From NCBI GenBank assembly GCA_017615595.1, contig JAFZZT010000016.1:1-45454 (forward strand): a stretch of DNA of 45,454 bases, read 5' to 3'. Under the pieces are notes generated by a model. The model was not told the DNA's origin and made no database searches. It saw only the letters and a list, made by a program, of their open reading frames with translations. How positions within the stretch are numbered: position 1 is the first letter of the stretch; each line of letters begins with the position of its first letter. Shown one piece after another: positions 34,008 to 41,187 of the stretch. This DNA is from Bacteroidales bacterium (GTDB lineage Bacteria > Bacteroidota > Bacteroidia > Bacteroidales > WCHB1-69). Made by a program: the position numbers and the translations under genes.

Positions 34008-34454
34008 TTATTTCTTTCCGCTGTGGCCGAAACCGCCGGCGCCGCGCTCGGTCTCACTCAGCTCCTCCAGGCTGTCCACCGGTTGCCACTGGACATGCTG
34101 GTACTGGGCGATGACCATCTGGGCGATGCGGTCGCCGTGTTGGATCTGGAATGGGGTATCGGACAAATTGACAAGGATGACCTTCACCTCACCACGGTAG
34201 TCGGGGTCGATGGTGCCGGGACTGTTGAGGACGGTGATGCCGTGTTTGATGGCGAGGCCGCTGCGCGGGCGCACCTGGGCCTCATAGCCCTCGGGCAGTT
34301 CCATGAAGAGGCCTGTCGGTATCAGCTGACGCTCGCCGGGCTGCAAGGTCACCGGCTCCGCCAGGTTGGCCCGCAGGTCCATACCCGCGGCTGTCGCACT
34401 CTCATACGCCGGCAGCGCATTGCCCGAAGCGTTATAGATTTTACATGTTTGCAT
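34008..34454 (-). CDS. dut: dUTP diphosphatase
   Basis: The protein has 148 residues from the ATG at 34454 ([11 protein letters not shown]). The frame is open 12 codons more, but that stretch crosses the promoter. All five dUTPase motifs are present: [40 protein letters not shown] and the C-terminal [10 protein letters not shown] arm. The trimeric enzyme removes dUTP and supplies dUMP. It is the first gene of the six-gene operon ending at rsgA. Confidence 0.97.
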   Translation of the reverse strand: MQTCKIYNASGNALPAYESATAAGMDLRANLAEPVTLQPGERQLIPTGLFMELPEGYEAQVRPRSGLAIKHGITVLNSPGTIDPDYRGEVKVILVNLSDTPFQIQHGDRIAQMVIAQYQHVQWQPVDSLEELSETERGAGGFGHSGKK

Positions 34455-34476
34455 AAGCCTGTTGACAATTAGGCCG

Positions 34477-34503
34477 CAAAAATACATCAAAAAGTTGAAA
34501 CAA
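34477..34503 (-). promoter_or_regulatory. Promoter of the dut-rsgA operon
   Basis: On the minus strand, TTG (34501-34503), a 16-base gap and TATTTTTG (34477-34484) form the element. The -7 box matches TAnnTTTG and the spacing is one base short of the usual range. Confidence 0.65.
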
Positions 34504-34538
34504 GCGCACCTGAGGGAAAAATAATGCAGGAAGCAGGA

Positions 34539-35064
34539 TTAATCTTTCACACAGCGGACAGAATAACCACAAGTAGGATCCTCGTGTATAACCCAAACAG
34601 GATCAGGCCGGCCACACACCAACCCAAAGAAGTTGTTTTCTGTAGCAGTCCAGAAGTAGGTATTATATCCAAAGGCCATCGGAGTGCCATTATAACAATA
34701 ACCAGCCGGATAGGCGTTGAAACCGCTGGCATTATTCAAACTTTGGTCATTGCCTGGAGAACAAGGATAGGATGTGGCATCCCATCCAACAGTTGATGAC
34801 ATGGACTTTGCAAAATAGTGAAGCTCATCGATGTAGCAAGCATAGCGGGATTGGGCATCCATATAGTACCAAAACACAATCCACTCTTCTTGGCTTGGCA
34901 GATGCCAGCCATTCGGACAAGGGCCTTGCACTCCGGAGGGAACAGCGTCAGAAGAAGCTGCTCCGCCCATCGCGGCGGCCCGTGAAGGTCACCACCGCCC
35001 CGCCCTGCCCGAAACACAGAGCCTGCGCCATGAGCGCCACCACAACCAAAAGTAATTTCTTCAT
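34539..35064 (-). pseudogene. Broken FISUMP-domain surface protein gene
   Basis: An ATG at 35064 begins a signal peptide (MKKLLLVVVALMAQALCFGQ) followed by VVTFTGR and then, about 39 codons in, a stop (TGA near 34948-34950). In another frame, from about 34970, an intact C-terminal FISUMP domain runs to a normal stop. Its pieces are CPNGWHLPSQEEW, ASGFNAYPAGYCYNG, YFWTATENN and YSVRCVKD. The two parts belong together but are joined out of frame, and the middle of a typical protein is missing. The simplest reading is an internal deletion with frameshift. FISUMP proteins are usually secreted surface proteins of unknown role. An alternative is a short independent ORF starting at 34970, but it would lack any signal peptide. 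Confidence 0.75.
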
Positions 35065-35103
35065 TTCTATTAAGTTATTAAATCATTAAACTATTAAATT
35101 ATG
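35065..35103. repeat. AT-rich octamer repeat before the broken FISUMP gene
   Basis: Four tandem octamers of the form TTAA(G/A)(T/C)(T/C)A, namely TTAAGTTA, TTAAATCA, TTAAACTA and TTAAATTA, lie at about 35070-35102, directly upstream of the ATG at 35064. Confidence 0.65.
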
Positions 35104-35123
35104 ACTTCTTAGCGATATTATTT

Positions 35124-35455
35124 CTCACGCAGATTTCGCAGATTCACGCAAATTTTTTTTCTTGTTGTATTCGGCCATGGCAGACCTCTTGCCTGTGCCC
35201 CTCCTAAACAAATCAACGAATCAACAGTTCAACAAACACTCTTAGCGTCCTTTGCGCCTTTGCGGTATGATCACTCACGCAGATTTCGCAGATTCTCGCA
35301 GATCTTTTTTCTTGTTGTATTCGGCCATGGCAGACCTCTTGCCTGTGCCCCTCCTAAACAAATCAACAAATCAACGAATCAACAGTTCAACAAACACTCT
35401 TAGCGTCCTTTGCGCCTTTGCGGTATAATCACTCACGCAGATTTCTCAGATTCTT
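35124..35455 (+). repeat. Long tandem direct repeat, 150/158 bp, 2.2 copies
   Basis: Unit 1 is 35124-35273, unit 2 is 35274-35431, and a partial third unit starts at 35432. Units 1 and 2 are almost identical. The 8-base length difference is one extra AATCAACA octamer in unit 2. Each unit is itself a mosaic of CGCAGATTT-type 9/10-mers, a unique middle (TTCGGCCATGGCAGACCTC), AATCAAC octamers and TTTGCGCC octamers. No ORF fits. The repeat accounts for most of the roughly 520-base gap between 35065 and 35584; 35104-35123 and 35456-35471 show nothing else. Confidence 0.9.
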
Positions 35456-35471
35456 TCTTTGCAACCGCCCC

Positions 35472-35496
35472 CTGATCTCCGTTCACTGATCACTCC
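35472..35496 (+). repeat. CTGATCA-block remnant of the mosaic repeat
   Basis: A short run of CTGATC/GTTCACTGATCACT units lies beyond the terminator of the sigma-factor operon. It has the same orientation relative to the gene end as at 5006-5028. Confidence 0.5.
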
Positions 35497-35519
35497 CCGT
35501 CTTTCGCCATCCACGAGGG

Positions 35520-35567
35520 CAAAAATAAAAAAAATAGAAACGAAAAAGCTTCCGTTTCTATTTTTTT
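35520..35567 (-). terminator. Terminator of the sigma-factor operon
   Basis: AAATAGAAACG (35532-35542) pairs with CGTTTCTATTT (35553-35563) around a 10-base loop, with A runs on one side and T runs on the other. It lies 18 bases after the stop at 35585. It could also work on the plus strand. Confidence 0.8.
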
Positions 35568-35584
35568 AATTGTTCGTCAAACTG

Positions 35585-36109
35585 TTAGTATAGTCTGCTG
35601 TTTCCTTCTTTCATCTCTTGGTCCGTGGGCCACATCTGGGTGATGGTGTCCACATCGATGACCACGGGGATGCCATACACAGGCGCGGACGGCTTCTTGG
35701 GCTTTGGCGCGGGCTCCGGCGCAGCGGCGGGCTCTAGCGCAGGTGCTTCCACCTGTGCAGTAGCCTGATGGCGTGACGCGGCGACTTCGGCGGGTTGATC
35801 AGATTCCAAGGGCGTCACCTCCGCCACCGTAGTCGTGGCATCGGCCACCGACATCAAGCTGTCATCGGCCACGACCATGACCTCAGGCGTGGTTTCAGGC
35901 TCCACCGTCTTCGGGGTGCGCAGCAGGTTCCACAGCAGGGCACTCACTCCCACCACGGCCACAACACCTATTGTGCATAGCCACGGAGTCAGGTTCTTGA
36001 GACCGGCAAAGCGGCTGTACTTGCGCCAAGCAGATGCCTTGTAATGGTAAGTCGCCTGCTCTGTCTTCTCTCGTATCAGTTGGTCAAAATCGCTCATAGT
36101 CACATTCAT
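35585..36109 (-). CDS. Single-pass membrane protein, probable partner of the ECF sigma factor
   Basis: The protein has 174 residues. A charged N-terminal part (1-43) is followed by one membrane segment (about 44-65, TIGVVAVVGVSALLW) and an extracytoplasmic tail rich in Pro, Ala, Glu and Thr (about 70-150). It follows the sigma gene with no gap (stop then ATG); an internal start at 36097 (MSDFDQLIREK) is equally possible. Size, topology and position are those of an anti-sigma factor, but I see no zinc motif and no known anti-sigma domain, so that role is an inference. Confidence 0.65.
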   Translation of the reverse strand: MNVTMSDFDQLIREKTEQATYHYKASAWRKYSRFAGLKNLTPWLCTIGVVAVVGVSALLWNLLRTPKTVEPETTPEVMVVADDSLMSVADATTTVAEVTPLESDQPAEVAASRHQATAQVEAPALEPAAAPEPAPKPKKPSAPVYGIPVVIDVDTITQMWPTDQEMKEGNSRLY

Positions 36110-36670
36110 TTACACTCTATTCAATTCCAAAATCTCCTTTTTCAACCGGTTGCGGGCGGCGTTGAGATGCCAGCCGGAGGTGCTCTCCGTGATGCCCAAC
36201 TGCTCGGCAATCTCCGTATGCGAGTAGCCTTCCACCACATACATGTTGAAGACCGTCCGCATAGTGGGCGGCAGCTGCTGGATCAGCCCCACCAGCTCAT
36301 CGGCAGACATCTGCGCGATGGCCTGGTTATAGTCCACCCCCGTCTCCGGGGTGTTGGTCAGCTGTTCCAACTCGGTAGTCTCGAACTTCATCGCATACTT
36401 GCGTCTATAGTCCAAGGCCGCATTGGTCATCACCTTCCGCATCCAAGCTGAGAAAGAACCCGTGTCTTCATATTTGTCAAGGTTGGAAAACACTTTCAAG
36501 AAACCTTCGTTGAGCATATCCTCCGCCTCTTCGGTGCTGCCGGCGTAGCGCATGCACACCACGAACATCGGACTGTAGAAATGCCGGAACAGCTTATGCT
36601 GGGCGCGCGGACGGCCTTGGCGGCTCTCCTCTATCCAACGGGCTATCTTGGCATTTTCACGTTCACTCAT
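36110..36670 (-). CDS. ECF-type RNA polymerase sigma factor
   Basis: The protein has 186 residues from the ATG at 36670 (MSERENAKI). Region 2 holds HKLFRHFYSPMFVVCMRYAG, EEAEDMLNEGFLKVF and the -10-binding FSAWMRKVMTNAALDYRR. Region 4 holds LPPTMRTVFNMYVVEGYSHTEIAEQLGITESTSGWHL, a helix-turn-helix for the -35-like element. It should direct transcription of a small regulon under control of the membrane protein encoded next. It lies 56 bases downstream of a beta-barrel gene and may be co-transcribed with it. Confidence 0.93.
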   Translation of the reverse strand: MSERENAKIARWIEESRQGRPRAQHKLFRHFYSPMFVVCMRYAGSTEEAEDMLNEGFLKVFSNLDKYEDTGSFSAWMRKVMTNAALDYRRKYAMKFETTELEQLTNTPETGVDYNQAIAQMSADELVGLIQQLPPTMRTVFNMYVVEGYSHTEIAEQLGITESTSGWHLNAARNRLKKEILELNRV

Positions 36671-36726
36671 AATCAATAACGAAACTGGAAACAGGAATCT
36701 TGGGTTCTACAACAAAAAAAGTGCGG

Positions 36727-37308
36727 TTATTTGATAAACTTGAAGCCTAGCGAGACGACGAACATGTTCTGAATTCGGGCTTTGCCACTGTTGGTGCTCG
36801 TCTTGTCGGCGGCAATATCATAGCGACCATCGAGGGTGAAACGCCAGATATCGAAACCGAGGCCCACCTGTCCACCCCATTGCATCTGGGAGGCCATATC
36901 CGAAACAGAGGCTACTTCTCGAAGATCATTGTTGATGAGGATCGCCACGCGGGGACCTATCAAAAAATTCATCTTAAAGTTCTTCATGTTGACAAAATGA
37001 CAGCCCAGCAGCATAGGGAGATCCAGGAAGTGTTGCCGCATGCGGTAGTTTTCCTGGAATTCGCCCACGATATGGCGGAAATCGGTGCTCCGGAACGAGT
37101 AGTTTGCCTCCGGCTGGAAATAGACCTTTTTCCCGACACGGAAGAAAACGCCCAAGTCGAAGCCCCCGGAGAAGTCATAGAAGTCGTCCAGCGACACGGC
37201 ATTCCCCGCCACCTTGATGCCGACCGAGAACTGCGCGCTGGCTCTGTCCGTCACCGCGAAGAGCAACAGTCCGGCCAGCAGTATTGTCTTGACAATGTGA
37301 TGCTTCAT
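36727..37308 (-). CDS. Outer-membrane beta-barrel protein (PorT-like family)
   Basis: The protein has 193 residues with a signal peptide ending near TDRASAQ, then short beta-strands. VYFQPEANYSFRSTDF, FLDLPMLLGCHF and a closing FVVSLGFKFIK fit the outer-membrane beta-barrel family that includes PorT-like proteins. No promoter of the usual type was found upstream. It lies ahead of the ECF sigma gene and could be a target or sensor in the same stress circuit; that is inference from position. Confidence 0.78.
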   Translation of the reverse strand: MKHHIVKTILLAGLLLFAVTDRASAQFSVGIKVAGNAVSLDDFYDFSGGFDLGVFFRVGKKVYFQPEANYSFRSTDFRHIVGEFQENYRMRQHFLDLPMLLGCHFVNMKNFKMNFLIGPRVAILINNDLREVASVSDMASQMQWGGQVGLGFDIWRFTLDGRYDIAADKTSTNSGKARIQNMFVVSLGFKFIK

Positions 37309-37371
37309 AACGATAGTTGGTATTCTTATAAAAACAGATGGTGAGATAACGTCAAACGGGCGGTTTTTATT

Positions 37372-38850
37372 TTATTCCTCCCAACCATCAAATATTTCAG
37401 GTCCATAGACATGGTGTTCCCCTTGGTGGTGCATGGCCCACACTTGAGCGAAGAAGGGGCTGTGGGCGCTCAAGTCGTCATAGTCCCATGCGGGCGGCAC
37501 GCACTCGGGGCACCAGTGTCCGCCTTCCAGCACCAGCTTCGGCGAGGCCTCGAAGGTATGCCCCTTGTGGCAACGCCATTGCAGCTTCTCGGCAGGGTCG
37601 CCGGAATAAGTCGTGGAGAGCAGTTCGCCCCCACGGAACGCTGCAGCCTTCTGCAACTCCTCGACCGTCAGGGCCGCCAACGGCTTTCGCTCATCATAGC
37701 CGTGGTCAATGTATATCGCATCGGCAGGATTGGCCGAGACCGTCAGGTCCATATCCTTCCAGTCGGGGATAGTGCGCCAGGCCTCCTCGGTGCCGTAGTA
37801 GGCGTGGATGCGGTTCATATCGTGATGCTTGATCCACCACTGGGTACCCCACTGCTTCTTGTAGGCGACTGGCCGCATGGCACATTTGATGACAAAGGGC
37901 GGGACGATCTTGGCCATCTTGAAGTAGCCGGGCAACGACTGCTGCATCTTGGTAAAATAATCATCCACCGGCATATACTCGCGGAAATGGAGATAGTTCT
38001 CCAGCACATCGGCATCGAGATAGTACTGCCCGTGGAAGTTGCGGAGCACGAACCATCGGGAGTTGAAGATCTTCTCGGGTTTGGGACAATAACAGGTCTT
38101 CAAGATGCGGCTCTCAAACTCGTAGTTGGTCATGCGATAGTCGGGGCCGCTGCTGATATTGTAGAAGCGGTTCCAGAACTCGTCCGGCACATCATCACCG
38201 CAGACGTTGGCGAGCAATCGGCCGGAGTCCTCCACGGTGGCCCATTCCAAGACGCCGCGGATGGGCACATGGAACATGATGGGGTCGAAGTTCTTGAGGA
38301 TGCCGGGATAGAGGATGCCCGACTGCCGCAGGGAGACCCAGTGCTTGAGGCCGGAGTCGGCGAAGATACGCTCCGCGACAATCTTGCTGATACCGTAATG
38401 GTCATAGACACTGGCACATATCGGATCGCCCGTGCGTCCCCAGTGGAGGGGCACACTGCGGTCGGAGGTCTGCGCTACCGAGCCGACATAGACCGCCTTG
38501 ATCTCATCGGCATTGGGCTGCGCCAGGATGGCCTTCACCACGTTCTCGGCGGAGGTCACGTTGACATGCATGGTCTTCTTGGGGTAGTAGTCGGCTGACG
38601 GGGAGACCATGCCGCCCACATGGAGCACATAGTCGGCACCCGTGACGCCCGCGAGGACATCCTCATAGCGGGTCAGGTCGCCCCACACCACCTTAATCCG
38701 GTCCTGCAGCGGCGCCAGCATCTTGACATTCTTCTCGCTCTTGCGCGCCAGCACCACAATATTATACTGATCCTGTTTCTTGAGCAACTCCTGCAGACCA
38801 GCCCACCCCATCACGCCGGTGGCGCCAGTCAGAAATACGGTTTTCTTCAT
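37372..38850 (-). CDS. Extended-SDR NAD-dependent epimerase/dehydratase with C-terminal zinc motif
   Basis: The protein has 492 residues from the ATG at 38850 (MKKTVFLTGATGVMG). The frame is open 36 codons further, but that stretch crosses the promoter. The Rossmann start TGATGVMG binds NAD(P). YDHYGISK supplies the catalytic Tyr and Lys of extended SDRs (about residues 178-185), and LRQSGILYPG follows. From about residue 420 a different part carries WRCHKGHTFEASPKLVLE and GGHWCPEC, a four-ligand zinc-ribbon or treble-clef pattern. An SDR joined to such a motif is unusual to my knowledge. The substrate is unknown: a sugar, lipid or other small molecule. It is divergent from the WG-repeat gene. 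Confidence 0.82.
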   Translation of the reverse strand: MKKTVFLTGATGVMGWAGLQELLKKQDQYNIVVLARKSEKNVKMLAPLQDRIKVVWGDLTRYEDVLAGVTGADYVLHVGGMVSPSADYYPKKTMHVNVTSAENVVKAILAQPNADEIKAVYVGSVAQTSDRSVPLHWGRTGDPICASVYDHYGISKIVAERIFADSGLKHWVSLRQSGILYPGILKNFDPIMFHVPIRGVLEWATVEDSGRLLANVCGDDVPDEFWNRFYNISSGPDYRMTNYEFESRILKTCYCPKPEKIFNSRWFVLRNFHGQYYLDADVLENYLHFREYMPVDDYFTKMQQSLPGYFKMAKIVPPFVIKCAMRPVAYKKQWGTQWWIKHHDMNRIHAYYGTEEAWRTIPDWKDMDLTVSANPADAIYIDHGYDERKPLAALTVEELQKAAAFRGGELLSTTYSGDPAEKLQWRCHKGHTFEASPKLVLEGGHWCPECVPPAWDYDDLSAHSPFFAQVWAMHHQGEHHVYGPEIFDGWEE

Positions 38851-38886
38851 GATCATCCAGGTTAAAAAATATTCCTTAAAAAACGG

Positions 38887-38916
38887 CAAAAATAACAAAA
38901 TGTCGCCTATCTGCAA
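38887..38916 (-). promoter_or_regulatory. Promoter of the SDR gene
   Basis: On the minus strand, TTG (38914-38916), a 19-base gap and TATTTTTG (38887-38894) match the consensus fully. It lies 36 bases before the ATG at 38850. Confidence 0.75.
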
Positions 38917-39053
38917 CCCGGCGCTGCAACTTTTGACCCGACCTCCCCTCGGCATCAAAACCCCACACCCGCTTTCTTTCTCGTTTCATACAATTTTCGG
39001 GGTGTTTCATACAGCGGTTTATTCCTACCTCAGACCAACATGAAATTTTAATA

Positions 39054-39061
39054 TACTTTTG
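39054..39061 (+). promoter_or_regulatory. -7 box for the WG-repeat gene
   Basis: TACTTTTG matches TAnnTTTG. No upstream TTG is found at the usual distance. Transcription would start near 39066. The in-frame TTG at 39059 is part of this box and cannot be the start codon. The rest of the 38917-39053 gap shows nothing recognisable. Confidence 0.5.
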
Positions 39062-39151
39062 CAGCCTTTGAAAACCATGAAGAAAAAAAAGCCATTTTCA
39101 AAATCGACAATACCATTTCACCCTATTATTCATTCAAAATTTCAACCTACT

Positions 39152-40189
39152 ATGAAAGACAACGAAAAAAATCAAGTGGAAAATCCGGAAACTGCCGGAA
39201 ACGAAGTGCAACCCCAAGAGACCCAGACCGTTCCTAAGGCACCTGAGAAAAAGAAAAGAAGCCTGATAAAATGTCTGATCTGGCTGCTCATCCTTGCAGG
39301 CATCGCGTTTGGCGTCACGAAAATCGTGAAGCATTGCCAAGAAAAACGCGCTTACGAGTGCTATGACGAATATGACGAGGACGAACCGGATGACGACATC
39401 ATCGCTTACAAGAACAACATCATGAATATCGTCAACCCGCTCACCCAAGAGGTCATCGTCAAAGACATTGACTGGTACCGCGGGTATGAAAGCCGCAAAG
39501 ACACCATCGTCCTGTTCGCCAAGAATGGGAAACGCGGATACTGCAATGTGGTAACCAACAAAGTCATCGTGGAGCCCACCACCTACACCAAGGCCTGGAT
39601 ATTCTCCGAAGGTCTGGCCGCTGTGGAGAAGGACGGATACATTGGTTTCGTCAATGCAGATGGCAAGGTGGCCATCAACTTCAGATTCCCTTACCGGGGC
39701 AACTCGCTCTATGAGTTCGTCTTCCATGACGGTCACTGCGTGGTGGCTGATTCCACCAACAAGATTGGCGTCATCGACACGAAAGGCCGTTGGGTCATCC
39801 AGCCGCTCTACGACGAGATCGAACTGGCCAAAGAGTACGCCATCGCCTACAAGGACGGGGATTTCAAGAAGCAGATCGACTACCAAGGAAACATTCTGCA
39901 AGAGGGGATCATTGACAACATCAACAACTTGTACTATGATGTCACCTATACCGACCTGACCACCGGCGAGCCGGAAGTGGGAAGTATGAAGAACAATAAT
40001 TTCTACGAATACAGGGTCGGGGGCAATTCCGGTCTGATCAGCAGCAGCGGGAAATTCATCACGCGGCCCATCTACAAGGACATCACCGGCCTCTCCCCCA
40101 CACTTTTCGTAGCGACGCTGCAAGACTGGTACTCCACGGTCATCATCGACGAGCACGGCAACGTGGTCTCTGCCTTTGAAAAGAGGTAG
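39152..40189 (+). CDS. Membrane-anchored WG-repeat protein
   Basis: The protein has 345 residues from the ATG at 39152 (MKDNEKNQVEN). An ATG at 39077 is possible, but the stretch between is AT-rich and leader-like. After a polar N-terminus there is one membrane segment (about 38-54, CLIWLLILAGIAFGVTKIV) and a very acidic patch (YDEYDEDEPDDD). WG-type repeats follow, such as GKRGYCNVVTNKVIVEP, DGYIGFVNADGKVAINF, KIGVIDTKGRWVIQPLYDEI and SGLISSSGKFITRPIYKDI. WG repeats form a beta-propeller-like surface, usually for binding; no enzymatic role is known. Expected topology is cytoplasmic N-terminus, extracytoplasmic repeats. It is a single gene. Confidence 0.8.
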   Translation: MKDNEKNQVENPETAGNEVQPQETQTVPKAPEKKKRSLIKCLIWLLILAGIAFGVTKIVKHCQEKRAYECYDEYDEDEPDDDIIAYKNNIMNIVNPLTQEVIVKDIDWYRGYESRKDTIVLFAKNGKRGYCNVVTNKVIVEPTTYTKAWIFSEGLAAVEKDGYIGFVNADGKVAINFRFPYRGNSLYEFVFHDGHCVVADSTNKIGVIDTKGRWVIQPLYDEIELAKEYAIAYKDGDFKKQIDYQGNILQEGIIDNINNLYYDVTYTDLTTGEPEVGSMKNNNFYEYRVGGNSGLISSSGKFITRPIYKDITGLSPTLFVATLQDWYSTVIIDEHGNVVSAFEKR

Positions 40190-40212
40190 AGGCCCCGGCG
40201 CCCGCGCCCTGT

Positions 40213-41175
40213 TTAGCGCGCCGGCACAGGCACCATGCTGAACGCCCCGAACAGCCCAAAGCCATTCTCGATATTGGTGTAGGTGTGCACAGGCTCCAAC
40301 AGCAGGAAGCTCATCTCCACACCCAAATCATTATCGTTCAAGGTCTTCTCATACAAATAGCAGTTGCGGTCGAGGAAAATGAAATAATAAGCATTCTCCT
40401 CGTCCTCATCTTCTTCCTCGTCCTCATCCCAGTAGTCATCACCCTCTTCGGCCAGGTCTTCCTCCACCATGAACCGCATGAGTTCACCGTCATGGCCTTC
40501 GTCCGAGATACAACGATAGTCCTTATTGTTCAGGTACATCCAGACTTGGTAGTAATACCAAAAATAGGAGATGATCACAGGATCGTCCCCATCACCGAAA
40601 TCATGATGGGTGAACAGCGTTTTTTGCATCAGCGCATAATAGTTCGCCTCGCCGGGCACGTCTCGCCACTCGGCATAGACGTCCCGGTGCGGCCAGTTGT
40701 AGATCTCGCCCAGGTGCACGTCTCCGTTGGCCGACACCGTGTCGAAACGGAAACCGACATCATGCGAGCGCGGCACCGTGCAGAAAGCAGACACATCCTC
40801 GTAGCCGGGATAGGAAGCACGGATGTAGTAGGTGCCGCCCTCTTCAATAGGAAACTCCTGCTTCGTAAGGAAAAAACGTTGCTTGTCTGGCAAATAACTT
40901 GCCCGCACCCAGTGATTTCCATCGGCAGAGAGCTCCACCACCCCGTTCTCGGGATGCAAGGTCTCCTGTGCGGCACTGGTATATAGCAACGTGGTGTTGG
41001 TCAGCAAGATGTAGGTGGTGTCCAGATGCGGACAAAGGCGGCTGTAGAGCACCAGCTTCTGCGTCTCGTCAAAATCACGATCAATCTGCACCTCGTCAAC
41101 ACAAGCGGTGAAGAGCAAGGAGAGTGTGATGGCAACCATCATCACAAACATTCGGAATAGTGTCTTGGCATTCAT
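40213..41175 (-). CDS. DUF4249-type lipoprotein
   Basis: The protein has 320 residues. The signal ends in LLFTAC with the lipid cysteine at C25, followed by VDEVQID. Beta-rich parts such as KLVLYSRLCPHLDTTYILLTNT and GGTYYIRASYPGYEDVSA match the DUF4249 pattern. A strongly acidic loop (DYWDEDEEEDEDEEN, about residues 249-263) is notable. DUF4249 lipoproteins are regularly encoded after a TonB-dependent receptor, as here (12 bases), and probably cap or assist it at the cell surface. The ligand is unknown. Confidence 0.82.
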   Translation of the reverse strand: MNAKTLFRMFVMMVAITLSLLFTACVDEVQIDRDFDETQKLVLYSRLCPHLDTTYILLTNTTLLYTSAAQETLHPENGVVELSADGNHWVRASYLPDKQRFFLTKQEFPIEEGGTYYIRASYPGYEDVSAFCTVPRSHDVGFRFDTVSANGDVHLGEIYNWPHRDVYAEWRDVPGEANYYALMQKTLFTHHDFGDGDDPVIISYFWYYYQVWMYLNNKDYRCISDEGHDGELMRFMVEEDLAEEGDDYWDEDEEEDEDEENAYYFIFLDRNCYLYEKTLNDNDLGVEMSFLLLEPVHTYTNIENGFGLFGAFSMVPVPAR

Positions 41176-41187
41176 GGCAACGAGGTT

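Noticed and set aside
34539-34970. Intact small gene from the ATG at 34970
   Set aside because: FISUMP proteins need a signal peptide, and one lies just upstream in another frame; a broken gene explains both parts better.
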